The notes: a model not told the origin generated them from the letters alone. 22,449 nt of DNA from Planctomycetaceae bacterium UBA4655 (GCA_002405515.1 DHLZ01000290.1:4100-26548), one strand, 5' to 3'; counted from the first letter of the stretch, positions 8,157 to 16,469 are shown. A program made the numbers and translations.

Positions 8157-9448
8157 AGCTTCGACGTTTCATCATCTGCGTCGGGGCCGTCTTCTCGGCC
8201 GTGATTCCGGCGGTGGCCGATGTCACCGTGCAGGATGTCGTGCCCGTGCGGAACGTCGTCGCCGTGGAACTTGCGGATGGCACGTCTCCGTCGGGTGATC
8301 TCGCCGGGCTCTCCGATGCTTCGCTCGACCTCGTCGTGGAAGGATCGCGAAAATCGCTGCCGGTTCGGGACGTCCGCTCGATCACCTGGAAGCGGGCTGA
8401 TGAGCCGCCGGCGAGGCGTCGAGCGGTTCGCGTCGGCCTGGTGGACGGGTCGTCACTCGACGGGGACGACCTGATCGTGTCGGAGAAGTCCGCGTCGCTC
8501 GTTCAAGACGGCCGGACGCTCGCGATCGCCCGCGAGTCGATCGAGACGGCGGATTTCGCGGCCGCAGGCGGTGACGGCGTTGGCAGGGCTGATGGGGCCG
8601 AAGCGGCCGACGGAAATCCCCCGGCGTGGCTCGCGAAACTCCGTGAAGGTGGGCAGGAGAAGGCCGCGGCGAGCGACGTCGTCGTCGTTGGTTCGGCCGA
8701 CAAGATCGAGTTCGTCGAGTGCGCGATCGTCGCCGTGGCGCCGGATGCCGTGAGCGTTCTCCTCGACGACGAGACGATCCGCGTGAAGCGGTCGAGGGTG
8801 ATCGGTCTGAGGTGGCTGAGAACCGCCGATGGCGGGCGGAACGGCGGTGCGGCACCACCACCGAGCGCGGTCGTCGAGTTCGACGGTGGGCGGCTGCTCG
8901 CCAAGCGGATCGCCGTCGAGGGGGGCGACGTGGTGATCGGCCTCGCCGCAGGCGAACCGATCCGAGTGCCTTCCGCGGCGATGCGGCGGATCGACTTCGC
9001 CGCCGGCCGGACCGTCTCGCTCGTCGCGGTTGAACCCGACACGGTGATGGTCGAGCCCTGGTTCGGGCTCTTCAAGGCGGTCGACGGGCTCGCGGGCCAC
9101 TTCGAGCCGCGAAAAGTCGCCGTTCCGGCCGGGATGATCGGCGGCAAACCCGGCGGTGGCGGACGCAGGGGGCTGCGGCTGCGGCCCCGCACGGTGATCG
9201 AGTGGCGGTTGCCCGAGCACTCGCGGAGCGTCGCGATGACGGTCGCCGAATCCTCGTCGCTCGTCGTGATCGCGATCGATGGCCGCGAGGTGTATCGCGG
9301 GCAGCCATCGGAACCGGTGCCCGTCGTCGCCGAGGCGAGCGGTGCCCGTCGGCTCACCGTCACGGTCGATTTTCCCCCGGCGTTCCCGAGTGGCGGCGGT
9401 CCGGCGTCTCCCGGGGTCGTCCTCGTCGAGCCGAGGATCGAACGCTAG
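8153..9448 (+). CDS. Secreted beta-repeat protein, possible NPCBM-like C-terminus
   Basis: A 431-residue protein with a GTG start in a GTGA overlap. Residues 1-22 are a signal peptide (MKLRRFIICVGAVFSAVIPAVA). Four related beta-rich units of about 45 residues can be seen at about 35-80, 91-137, 176-222 and 238-283. Each has a V-x-L/V-x-DG start, a short turn, a 'leu-val' strand pair, and an Arg/Ser-x-I-x-x-I/L-x-[WF] ending. The C-terminal 90 residues (VIEWRLPEHSRSV, then AIDGREVYRGQ, then LTVTVDF and VVLVEPRIE) resemble the strand order of NPCBM/NEW2-type carbohydrate-associated domains. That match is by pattern only. It is probably an extracytoplasmic binding or structural protein working with its operon partners. 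Confidence 0.7.
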   Translation: MKLRRFIICVGAVFSAVIPAVADVTVQDVVPVRNVVAVELADGTSPSGDLAGLSDASLDLVVEGSRKSLPVRDVRSITWKRADEPPARRRAVRVGLVDGSSLDGDDLIVSEKSASLVQDGRTLAIARESIETADFAAAGGDGVGRADGAEAADGNPPAWLAKLREGGQEKAAASDVVVVGSADKIEFVECAIVAVAPDAVSVLLDDETIRVKRSRVIGLRWLRTADGGRNGGAAPPPSAVVEFDGGRLLAKRIAVEGGDVVIGLAAGEPIRVPSAAMRRIDFAAGRTVSLVAVEPDTVMVEPWFGLFKAVDGLAGHFEPRKVAVPAGMIGGKPGGGGRRGLRLRPRTVIEWRLPEHSRSVAMTVAESSSLVVIAIDGREVYRGQPSEPVPVVAEASGARRLTVTVDFPPAFPSGGGPASPGVVLVEPRIER

Positions 9449-9493
9449 CGTCACCAATCTCCATCCGCCGCCCGCACGACGACCGCCCGCACG

Positions 9494-12406
9494 ATGCCCT
9501 CGCATACCCGAACCCGATCTTTCCTTCCCGCCCTCGCGGTCTCGTTGGTGCCGCTGTTCTCGTCGGCCGTTGCGGCGGCGGACGGCGGGCTCGAGGTGCC
9601 CGCGGAGGTGCTCGCCGCCGAGCGTCGCCGCGAGGAGGTGTCGGCGTCGGCTTCGAAGGCCGCGGTCGCGATCTTCGCGGGAGAGCAGGGGGGCGGTTCC
9701 GGCGTGCTCATATCGGCCGACGGCTACGCGCTCACGAACTTCCACGTCACGCAGCCGGCCGGCGTGGCGATGAAATGCGGCCTGTCCGACGGAAAGCTCT
9801 ACGACGCCGTGCTCGTCGGCCTCGATCCGACCGGTGACCTCGCGTTGGTGAAGCTGCTCGGCCGCGACGATTTTCCGTTCGCGACGATGGCCGACAGCGA
9901 CGACGTGCGGGTCGGCGATCCCTGCTTCAGCGCCGGCAATCCGTTCCTTCTGGCCACGAACCTGCAGCCGTCGATCGCCTGGGGGATCGTCTCGGGAGTC
10001 CACCGCTACCAGTTTCCCGCGGGCACGATCCTCGAGTACGCCGACTGCCTGCAGGTGGACGCGGCGATCAATCCGGGAAACTCCGGGGGCGGCCTCTTCG
10101 ACGGCGAGGGGAGGCTCATCGGCATCAACGGCCGGGCGAGCTTCGAGAAACGCGGTCGCGTCAACGTCGGCGTCGGCTACGCGATCTCCTCGAACCAGGT
10201 GCGAAACTTTCTCGGGGCCCTCAAGGGCGGGCGGGTCGTCGATCACGCCACGCTCGGCGCGACGGTCGCCACGAGCTTCGACGGAAAAGTCGTGGTCTCC
10301 GACATCCTGGAATCGTCCGACGCGTATCGTCGCGGCCTCCGGTACGACGACGAGGTGGTGTCGCTCGCCGGCCGTTCGATACGCACCGTGAACGCCTTCA
10401 AGAACGTTCTCGGCACGCTGCCGGCGGGCTGGCGGGTTCCCATGACGGTGCGGAGGGAGGGCCGCAGGATCGATTTGTCGGTGCGGCTGGCGGGTGTGCA
10501 CTCGCCCGCAGAACTGGCGAAGATCGTCGAGCAGGAAGACCCGGCCCCGCCGCCCGTGCCCGGGCAGCCGAAGCCCACCCCGAAGACGTCGCCGAAGTCC
10601 GCACTGCCGGAGTCCGTGCGGGGCGTCTTCGAGGCGAAGCTCGGATTCGCGAACCACCACTTCAATCGTGTCGAGCGGGACCGGGTCGCCGCCGCGATCG
10701 GCGAACGCGGCCGGTTCGCGGGCCGCAAGGGCGGCTGGATGCTGTCCGGTCGGCTGCCGGGCGGAAAGCCTTTTGCGATCCGCCTCGCGGATGACCGTGG
10801 TGCGATCGACCTGCCGACCGGAACCTCCATCGTCGATGCGACCGTCGATCTCGACAGGAATCCCGCGCCGCCCGGGAGCGGCGGCCTGCTCGCGGCGCTG
10901 CTCGTCTGGCGGAAGCTGCTCATCGCCGGCCCGGCGTCCGTCGGCCGAACCGAATACCTCGGCACGCAGCCGATCGCGATGGTGGCGGGTGGGAGGGAGG
11001 CGAACGCGATGGAGGCAGGTGCCGCCGCGGCGCCACACCCGTTTGCCGACGTGCTCGTCTCCTACGTCGCGGGTGTCGAGGCACACGCCCACGTCGTCGA
11101 TGGCGAGATTCGCGGAATCGACCTCTGGACGGATCCCGACGCCGATCCCTGTGAGGTGAGGTTCTCCGGACGCCTGCCGATCGGCGAGGGGAACGACGCC
11201 ATCGCGGTCCCCGCCCGCATCGAGGTGCACCACGGGGGGACGGCCTTCGCGGCTCTCACGGTCGAGACGGCGACGCTCGAGGCTGCCGCGCCGGCGGAGG
11301 ACGAGCGTCCGGGCGAAGCAGCCGCGGTCGGCGAGCCGCCGCGGTCGGCCTCGTGGCTGCCCCGGCTCTCATCGCTCGCGGGGCTTGCGATCGCCGCCCA
11401 GGTGGCGACCCCGCAGGTGGCGGCGGCTTCCGAGCGGGGCGGTGCAACGGCCTCCACGGTGGTGGTCGATGCGGCCAGACGGGTCGTCAAGATTCACGGG
11501 GCGGGCGGCTTTCGGGGGCTGGAGTCCTACCAGTCGGGCTGTCTCGTGACGCCGCAGGGCCACGTCGTCACGGTCATGAGCACCGTGCTTGACTCGGAAG
11601 AGATCGATTGCGTGCTCGACGACGGCCGGCGATTCCCAGCGAAGCTGGTCGGGATCGATCCTCGCCGCGAGCTCGCCCTGCTCCGGATCGAGGGGGAGGA
11701 TTTTCCGTGCTTCGATCCGCTCGCTGCCGAGCCGCCGCCGCTCGGCCGGCGCGTGTTCGCCCTCTCGAATCTCTTCGGTGTCGCGGCGGGTGACGAGCGG
11801 GTGAGCGTGCAGCATGGTGTCGTGTCGGCGAAGGTTCCCCTCGAAGCCAGGCGGGGCGGCTACGAGGCGGTGTACGACGGCGAGGTGCTGCTGCTCGACT
11901 TCACCGTGAACAATCCAGGCTCGCCCGGCGGCGCACTTGTCGACCTTCGCGGCCGCCTCGTCGGCATTCTCGGAAAGGAGCTTCGCGCCACCACCGGCGG
12001 CACCTGGCTCAACTACGCCCTGCCGGTCGCCGAAGTCGAGGCGTTCTGCCGGGAGATCCTGTCGGGAGAATCGAAGGCGATCGTCGCGACCGCCGTCGAG
12101 TCGAAGCGGCGGTTCGATCCCGTGCGGCTCGGGATCGTGCTCGTTCCGGATCTCTTCGACAAGACTCCGCCGTTCGTGGAGGCGGTGGTCCGCGGGACGC
12201 CGGCGTCGAGGGCCGGCATTCGCGCGGACGATCTCGTCATCGCGGTGGAGGGCCGGTCGGTCACCTCGCGGGCGGCCGTGCAGCGAATGCTCGGCGCGGT
12301 CGATGTTGGAGCGGCCGTGCGGCTGACGGTGGTGCGGGCCGGCCGGGTGGTCGAAGTCGATCTCGGCCCCCGACCTCCCGATGCGGCAGGGGAGGCCGGT
12401 CCATGA
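9494..12406 (+). CDS. HtrA-like serine protease fused to a second, inactive trypsin-like domain with PDZ
   Basis: A 970-residue secreted protein (signal peptide 1-29, ending SSAVAAA-DG). The first S1C/HtrA-type trypsin domain (about 50-245) has its triad: His84 in TNFHVTQ, Asp115 in DPTGDLALVK and Ser197 in INPGNSGGG. It is followed by a PDZ domain (about 253-333) and a Pro-rich linker (348-372). A beta-rich region of unknown fold spans about 375-595. A second trypsin-like domain at about 655-865 has lost the triad: Ser696 where His is expected, Glu726 where Asp is expected, and Pro811 in NPGSPGGAL where Ser is expected. A second PDZ (about 875-955) follows. Residues 619-645 resemble an internal signal peptide, suggesting fusion of two secreted proteins. 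There is no clear Shine-Dalgarno. The likely role is envelope proteolysis with a pseudoprotease partner domain. Confidence 0.9.
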   Translation: MPSHTRTRSFLPALAVSLVPLFSSAVAAADGGLEVPAEVLAAERRREEVSASASKAAVAIFAGEQGGGSGVLISADGYALTNFHVTQPAGVAMKCGLSDGKLYDAVLVGLDPTGDLALVKLLGRDDFPFATMADSDDVRVGDPCFSAGNPFLLATNLQPSIAWGIVSGVHRYQFPAGTILEYADCLQVDAAINPGNSGGGLFDGEGRLIGINGRASFEKRGRVNVGVGYAISSNQVRNFLGALKGGRVVDHATLGATVATSFDGKVVVSDILESSDAYRRGLRYDDEVVSLAGRSIRTVNAFKNVLGTLPAGWRVPMTVRREGRRIDLSVRLAGVHSPAELAKIVEQEDPAPPPVPGQPKPTPKTSPKSALPESVRGVFEAKLGFANHHFNRVERDRVAAAIGERGRFAGRKGGWMLSGRLPGGKPFAIRLADDRGAIDLPTGTSIVDATVDLDRNPAPPGSGGLLAALLVWRKLLIAGPASVGRTEYLGTQPIAMVAGGREANAMEAGAAAAPHPFADVLVSYVAGVEAHAHVVDGEIRGIDLWTDPDADPCEVRFSGRLPIGEGNDAIAVPARIEVHHGGTAFAALTVETATLEAAAPAEDERPGEAAAVGEPPRSASWLPRLSSLAGLAIAAQVATPQVAAASERGGATASTVVVDAARRVVKIHGAGGFRGLESYQSGCLVTPQGHVVTVMSTVLDSEEIDCVLDDGRRFPAKLVGIDPRRELALLRIEGEDFPCFDPLAAEPPPLGRRVFALSNLFGVAAGDERVSVQHGVVSAKVPLEARRGGYEAVYDGEVLLLDFTVNNPGSPGGALVDLRGRLVGILGKELRATTGGTWLNYALPVAEVEAFCREILSGESKAIVATAVESKRRFDPVRLGIVLVPDLFDKTPPFVEAVVRGTPASRAGIRADDLVIAVEGRSVTSRAAVQRMLGAVDVGAAVRLTVVRAGRVVEVDLGPRPPDAAGEAGP

Positions 12407-14463
12407 TCTGCCGGGTCGGGAGATTCCGTCGTGTGCTCGCGGCATGCCTTGCCGCCGGGGCGATCGCGTCGTCGTGCCACAGCGGCGTCTTCGCGGCCGG
12501 GGCCGATCCGGCTTTGGAAGAGAAGGCCATTCTCGCGGCGGCCGAGCGGGTCGCCGCATCGACGGTGCGGATCGAGGTGATCGGACTCCCGGCGGAGGGG
12601 GAGGCGGCGGCGGGTGCCGGGCCTTCGACGGGGCTCGTCGTCGGTGCCGACGGTTGGATCGTGACCACCTCGTTTGCCGTCACGTCGGAAACCGTGGAGG
12701 TGATCGTCGTGCTGCCGGACGGCGCCCGCCGGCCCGCGAAGGTCGTCGGTCGCGACCTGGCGCGAACGATCGTGCTCTTGAAGATCGACCCGGCAAAGGC
12801 CTTGCCGGTGCCGACGCCGGCGCCCGCCTCGGAAGTGCGGGTCGGCCAATGGGCGATCGCACTGGGGCGGGCGTGGACCGCCTCGCAGGCGAACGTGTCG
12901 GTCGGGGTGATCTCGGCGCTCGGTCGCGGCTGGGGCAGGGCGGTGCAGACCGACGCGGCCGTTTCGCCGGCCAACTACGGCGGCCCGCTCGTCGACATCC
13001 ACGGTCGCGTGATCGGGGTGCTCGCGCCGATTCCAGCCGACACGGCGGGCATGAACGTCGGCACGGAGCTGTACGATTCGGGGATCGGCTTCGCCGTTCC
13101 GCTGGAGGATGTCTTGGCGCGACTGCCGACCCTGCAGGCGGGCAAGACCATCCTGCCCGGGCTGCTCGGCATCACGTACACGTCGCGAGACCTCTTTTCC
13201 CAGCCGCCGGTCATCGCCACCGCCCGGGCCGGGGCCCCTGCGGCGAAGGCGGGCCTCCGCACGGGTGACCGGATCGTGGCCGCCAATGGCCGCGAGGTGA
13301 CGCGGATCGCCGAGCTGAGGCACGTGCTCGGGGGCGTCTCGGCGGGCGACTCGCTCCGGCTCGCGGTGGTGAGGAAGGGACGCGACGGCGAACAGCGGAT
13401 CGAAAAGGAGATCACGCTCGCCGGAGAGATGCCGCCGTATCGCCGGCCATGCCTGGGGATCGGCCTCGACCGGATCGCGGAGAAGACTTCCGGCGACGGT
13501 GCGGCCGTCGTGCGGTGGGTTTGGCCGGATGGACCGGCGGCGAAGGCTGGAATCCAGCCGGGAGATCGCATCCTGTCGATCGCTGCCGACGGGGGGGCGG
13601 CCGAAGCGGACGAGGCGGTCGTGAGGGCGGATGCCAAGGCGTTCTTCGGCCTCGTCGCGGGCAGCGAGATCGGCGGCAGGTTCCGAATCGTGATCGATCG
13701 CGGCGGAGCCGAGCGGACCATCGAGCTCTCCGCGGCCGCGTTTCCCACCGGATTTCCGCCGGATACCCTCTCCATCGCCAAGCCCGATGCCAATGCGGAA
13801 GCCGCCGGTGCCGAGAAGAAGGGCGGCGGGGGCGACGAGAACGAGGGCAGCGTCGAGCGGCTCGGCGGGGCGGACGTGGCCGCCCCCCCGATCGTCGTGC
13901 TGCCTCGCGGCGGCGGCGATCGGCCGATCGGTGTGCTCGTCTTTCTCGGCCCGCAGCGGAAGGATCGGGAAGCGGCCGCGGCCCGCTGGCAGCAGGCCGC
14001 CGACGCCTCCATGGTCGCGATCCTGCTGCCGTCATCCTCGAACCCGGTACGGTGGACGAACGACGACGTGCCGGGCATCGCCAAGGCGTTGCAGACGCTC
14101 GCCGGCCGACGGCCCTTCGATCGCGGTCGCATCGCGGTCGCCGGCGTGCAGGCAGGAGGAAGCTTCGCCTGGACGGTGGCGGAGTCGCTCGGCAACGCGG
14201 TGCGGGGGGTCGCGATTCTCGACGCCGGCCTGCCGGCCCGGGCCACGATCCCCGCGGCCGATCCCGGGCGGCCGCTGTCGGTCGTGCTCGCGCGGCCCTC
14301 CCCCGATGCCGTCGAGGCCGACTCGGCGAGAAGGCGGGTCGAGGCCGACGTGGTGAAGCTCGAAAAGGCCGGCATCCCGGTCGGCACGCTCCCGAACCAC
14401 CTCGCGGATCCGATTCCCTACGAGACGATCTGCCGATGGGTGGAAACGCTCGGGATGCTCTGA
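12403..14463 (+). CDS. Secreted HtrA-like pseudoprotease with two PDZ domains and inactive alpha/beta-hydrolase-like domain
   Basis: A 686-residue protein whose ATG overlaps the previous stop (ATGA) and has GGAGG about ten bases upstream. The signal peptide is residues 1-32 (it contains CHSGVFAA). The trypsin-like domain (about 40-245) keeps HtrA framing motifs such as VQTDAAVSPANYGGPLVDI, but all three catalytic positions are changed: Phe91 for His, Thr122 for Asp and Tyr192 for Ser. PDZ domains lie at about 250-340 and 345-445 (AKAGLRTGDRIVAANG and AAKAGIQPGDRILSI). After a Gly/Glu-rich linker (465-490), residues 495-686 look like an alpha/beta hydrolase, with the nucleophile elbow reading GVQAGG (Gln583 where Ser or Cys is needed). 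Both enzyme-like domains therefore look non-catalytic, so a binding or scaffold role is inferred. Confidence 0.88.
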   Translation: MICRVGRFRRVLAACLAAGAIASSCHSGVFAAGADPALEEKAILAAAERVAASTVRIEVIGLPAEGEAAAGAGPSTGLVVGADGWIVTTSFAVTSETVEVIVVLPDGARRPAKVVGRDLARTIVLLKIDPAKALPVPTPAPASEVRVGQWAIALGRAWTASQANVSVGVISALGRGWGRAVQTDAAVSPANYGGPLVDIHGRVIGVLAPIPADTAGMNVGTELYDSGIGFAVPLEDVLARLPTLQAGKTILPGLLGITYTSRDLFSQPPVIATARAGAPAAKAGLRTGDRIVAANGREVTRIAELRHVLGGVSAGDSLRLAVVRKGRDGEQRIEKEITLAGEMPPYRRPCLGIGLDRIAEKTSGDGAAVVRWVWPDGPAAKAGIQPGDRILSIAADGGAAEADEAVVRADAKAFFGLVAGSEIGGRFRIVIDRGGAERTIELSAAAFPTGFPPDTLSIAKPDANAEAAGAEKKGGGGDENEGSVERLGGADVAAPPIVVLPRGGGDRPIGVLVFLGPQRKDREAAAARWQQAADASMVAILLPSSSNPVRWTNDDVPGIAKALQTLAGRRPFDRGRIAVAGVQAGGSFAWTVAESLGNAVRGVAILDAGLPARATIPAADPGRPLSVVLARPSPDAVEADSARRRVEADVVKLEKAGIPVGTLPNHLADPIPYETICRWVETLGML

Positions 14464-14474
14464 ACGGCCCTGCC

Positions 14475-15206
14475 ATGGCGGCGCCGCGGATCGTGCATGC
14501 CGACGAGTGGCTCCTCGTCGTCGAGAAACCTGCTGGCATGCCGAGCGTGCCCGCGAGAACCGACCGCGACCCGTCGAGCGTGATCGAGCGGCTTCGCGCG
14601 GCCGAGCCGGGCGGTTTTTTCGAGGCGACGCACCGACTCGATCGCGACACGTCCGGGCTGCTCGTCGTCGCCCGTTCAGCCGAGTCGAGGCGCCGGCTCG
14701 CCCGCGGTTTCGAATGCGGGCTCGTGCGGAAGCGATACCTCGCGGTCGTGGAGGGGCGGCCGCCGGCCGATGCGGGAATCCTCCATCTGCCGCTCGCGAG
14801 GGATCCCGCCTCGCCGCCGAGGCACAAGGTCGATGCGGTGATGGGCGTGCGGGCGACGACACGGTGGCGGCTGCTCGAAACAGGCGTCGTCGATGGACGT
14901 GGGGATGGAGCCGTGACGACCCTGCTGGAGCTCGAGCCCGTGACGGGTCGGTCGCACCAGCTGCGGGTGCATCTCGCCTGGCTCGGCGTGCCGATCGTCG
15001 GCGATCCGCTCTACGGCCGCCCGCGGCGGCATTCGGCGGGCCGCATGCTCCTCCATGCCGCTTCGATCGAGTTTCCGCACCCGGCGGATGACGAGATGCT
15101 CTCGGTGCATTCGCAGGCCGAGTTCATCCCGTCGGACTGGCCCGGCAGTGCCCCGGCGTCATCGCCGATTTTTCGATCCTCCGCCAGTACCGCGAGAAGC
15201 GGGTGA
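14475..15206 (+). CDS. RluA-family pseudouridine synthase
   Basis: A 243-residue protein beginning 11 bases after the previous stop. It should convert uridine to pseudouridine in rRNA or tRNA in the cytoplasm. The family signature HRLDRDTSGLLVVARS is at residues 53-68, with the catalytic Asp56. VTGRSHQLRVHLAWLGVPIVGDPLYG at 156-181 is the second RluA signature (spans over 20 residues; key parts are TGRSHQLR and GDPLYG). There is no N-terminal S4 domain, so it belongs to the small single-domain type; the substrate cannot be predicted. The frame is open upstream, but ATG 14475 gives the usual RIVHADEWLLVVEKPAG beginning. Its 3' end overlaps the convergent photolyase-like gene by 83 bases. Its last 20 or so residues are Ser/Ala-rich and probably not structural. 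Confidence 0.92.
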   Translation: MAAPRIVHADEWLLVVEKPAGMPSVPARTDRDPSSVIERLRAAEPGGFFEATHRLDRDTSGLLVVARSAESRRRLARGFECGLVRKRYLAVVEGRPPADAGILHLPLARDPASPPRHKVDAVMGVRATTRWRLLETGVVDGRGDGAVTTLLELEPVTGRSHQLRVHLAWLGVPIVGDPLYGRPRRHSAGRMLLHAASIEFPHPADDEMLSVHSQAEFIPSDWPGSAPASSPIFRSSASTARSG

Positions 15207-16446
15207 GGTCATCGATCCTGCGGTCGTCGCAGAAGCGGGGACATGGCACGACCTCGACGTGCATCTTCTGGCCGATTCGGTCGGCCTGCCTGCGGACCCG
15301 AGGGCAGGGCGTGTCGGCGACCGCGACGCGGCCCGCTCCAACCGCCTCGGCTTCGGCCGTCACCGCCTCGCCGGGGTCTCCAAAAGCGACCGAGAGGTTC
15401 GGGATCTCCGCGAGGCATTCGAAGAGAAACACGAGCCGCTTGAGCGTCGGCCTCTCGGCCTCGAGCCACGCGGGGTCGAGCACGAACAGTCGCGGCGCAT
15501 CCGGAAACGCCGCGGCAGCAGGGCTCGAGTCGCTCGCGGCATCGAGCGTGAGCCAGACGACCGCGGGGCCGTCGGTCGGAGCGGGCGAGGCGACGCTCCA
15601 CGCCGGTGCGGCGGTGATTTTCAGCGACGGCCGGGCCTCGGCTGCGGGCGTGGGATCGAAGAGCCTTGCCGCGAGCTCCTCGTAGCCTCCCTCGACGTCG
15701 CAGCGGCCGAGCAGCGGGCAGGTGCGGCAATACGCGCCGACCGAGTACCGCTCGAGGTTCTCGCGGTTGAAGAGATAGGGCTTGGCGGAGAACGTGCCGG
15801 CGACCCACTGCCAGGAGAGGTGGTTGCTCGCGGGATCGCCGTCGATGAGGTGCTCGAGGAACCAGTCGGCGCCTGCCTGCCATCGCACGCCCCGCACGTG
15901 CACGAGCCACGAGGCCAGCCACATGCGGGCGTGGTTGTGGAGCCAGCCCGTCTCGTGGAGCTGGCGGACGAAGGCGTCGATGCAGGGCATGCCGGTCGAT
16001 GCCGAGAGCACGTCGGCTGGCATGCGATCGAGTGGCGGCTTGAGCGCACGCGCGGCCGGCGGTTCGAGATCCATCGAGATCGTGTCGCCGAGCCGGGCGT
16101 GGACCCGTCGCCAGTAGTCCCGCCAGCCGAGTTCGGATACGAGCTTTTCGGCGTCTTCGGGCCGCTCCACCAGCGCGAGGGCGTGATCGCGGACCTCCGC
16201 GAGCGACAGCACGCCATGGCGGATCCACGGGGAGAGCCCCGTGACGGCGCCGTCGAGGAAGTTTCGCGACCGGCCGTAGGCGGCGGGGTCGATCGTCGCG
16301 AGTCGGGCGACGGCCGCGGACCTTCCGCCGACCAATCCGCCATCGCCCGAGGGGCCCCCGGGCGAATCCGGCAAGGCTGCTCGGACCACCGCGACGAGGG
16401 CCTGTCGGTCGAGGCCATGGAGCGTTGGGAGGCGGTGGAACGGCAT
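15124..16446 (-). CDS. Photolyase/cryptochrome-like flavoprotein with reversed domain order
   Basis: A 440-residue protein. Residues 54-262 are a photolyase FAD-binding domain: TGLSPWIRHGVLS (69-81), ELGWRDYWRRV (105-115), TGMPCIDAFVRQLHETGWLH (151-170), NHARMWLASWLV and WFLEHLIDGDPASNHLSWQW (195-214). Next comes KPYLFNRENLERYS and three Cys (240, 243, 249) in the order C-x2-C-x5-C. Residues 292-428 then resemble the alpha/beta (antenna) domain that normally comes first: AVVWLTLDA, RLFVLDPAWL, RLVFLFECLAEI, SVAFGDPGEAV and GAGRVAVADTP. The order is therefore permuted. ATG 16446 is preferred; an in-frame TTG at 16461 would add five residues. It may repair UV-damaged DNA or act as a light sensor; which cannot be decided here. 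Confidence 0.85.
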   Translation of the reverse strand: MPFHRLPTLHGLDRQALVAVVRAALPDSPGGPSGDGGLVGGRSAAVARLATIDPAAYGRSRNFLDGAVTGLSPWIRHGVLSLAEVRDHALALVERPEDAEKLVSELGWRDYWRRVHARLGDTISMDLEPPAARALKPPLDRMPADVLSASTGMPCIDAFVRQLHETGWLHNHARMWLASWLVHVRGVRWQAGADWFLEHLIDGDPASNHLSWQWVAGTFSAKPYLFNRENLERYSVGAYCRTCPLLGRCDVEGGYEELAARLFDPTPAAEARPSLKITAAPAWSVASPAPTDGPAVVWLTLDAASDSSPAAAAFPDAPRLFVLDPAWLEAERPTLKRLVFLFECLAEIPNLSVAFGDPGEAVTAEAEAVGAGRVAVADTPCPRVRRQADRIGQKMHVEVVPCPRFCDDRRIDDLTRFSRYWRRIEKSAMTPGHCRASPTG

Positions 16447-16469
16447 GAAACACCCGGGCAAAGCCTTTC

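Noticed and set aside
8453..11233. A 926-codon open frame on the minus strand
   Set aside because: It is antisense to the beta-repeat protein and the HtrA-like protease, both of which have clear signal peptides or motifs. Its product is Arg/Asp/His-rich without recognisable domains, as expected for a shadow frame in high-GC DNA.
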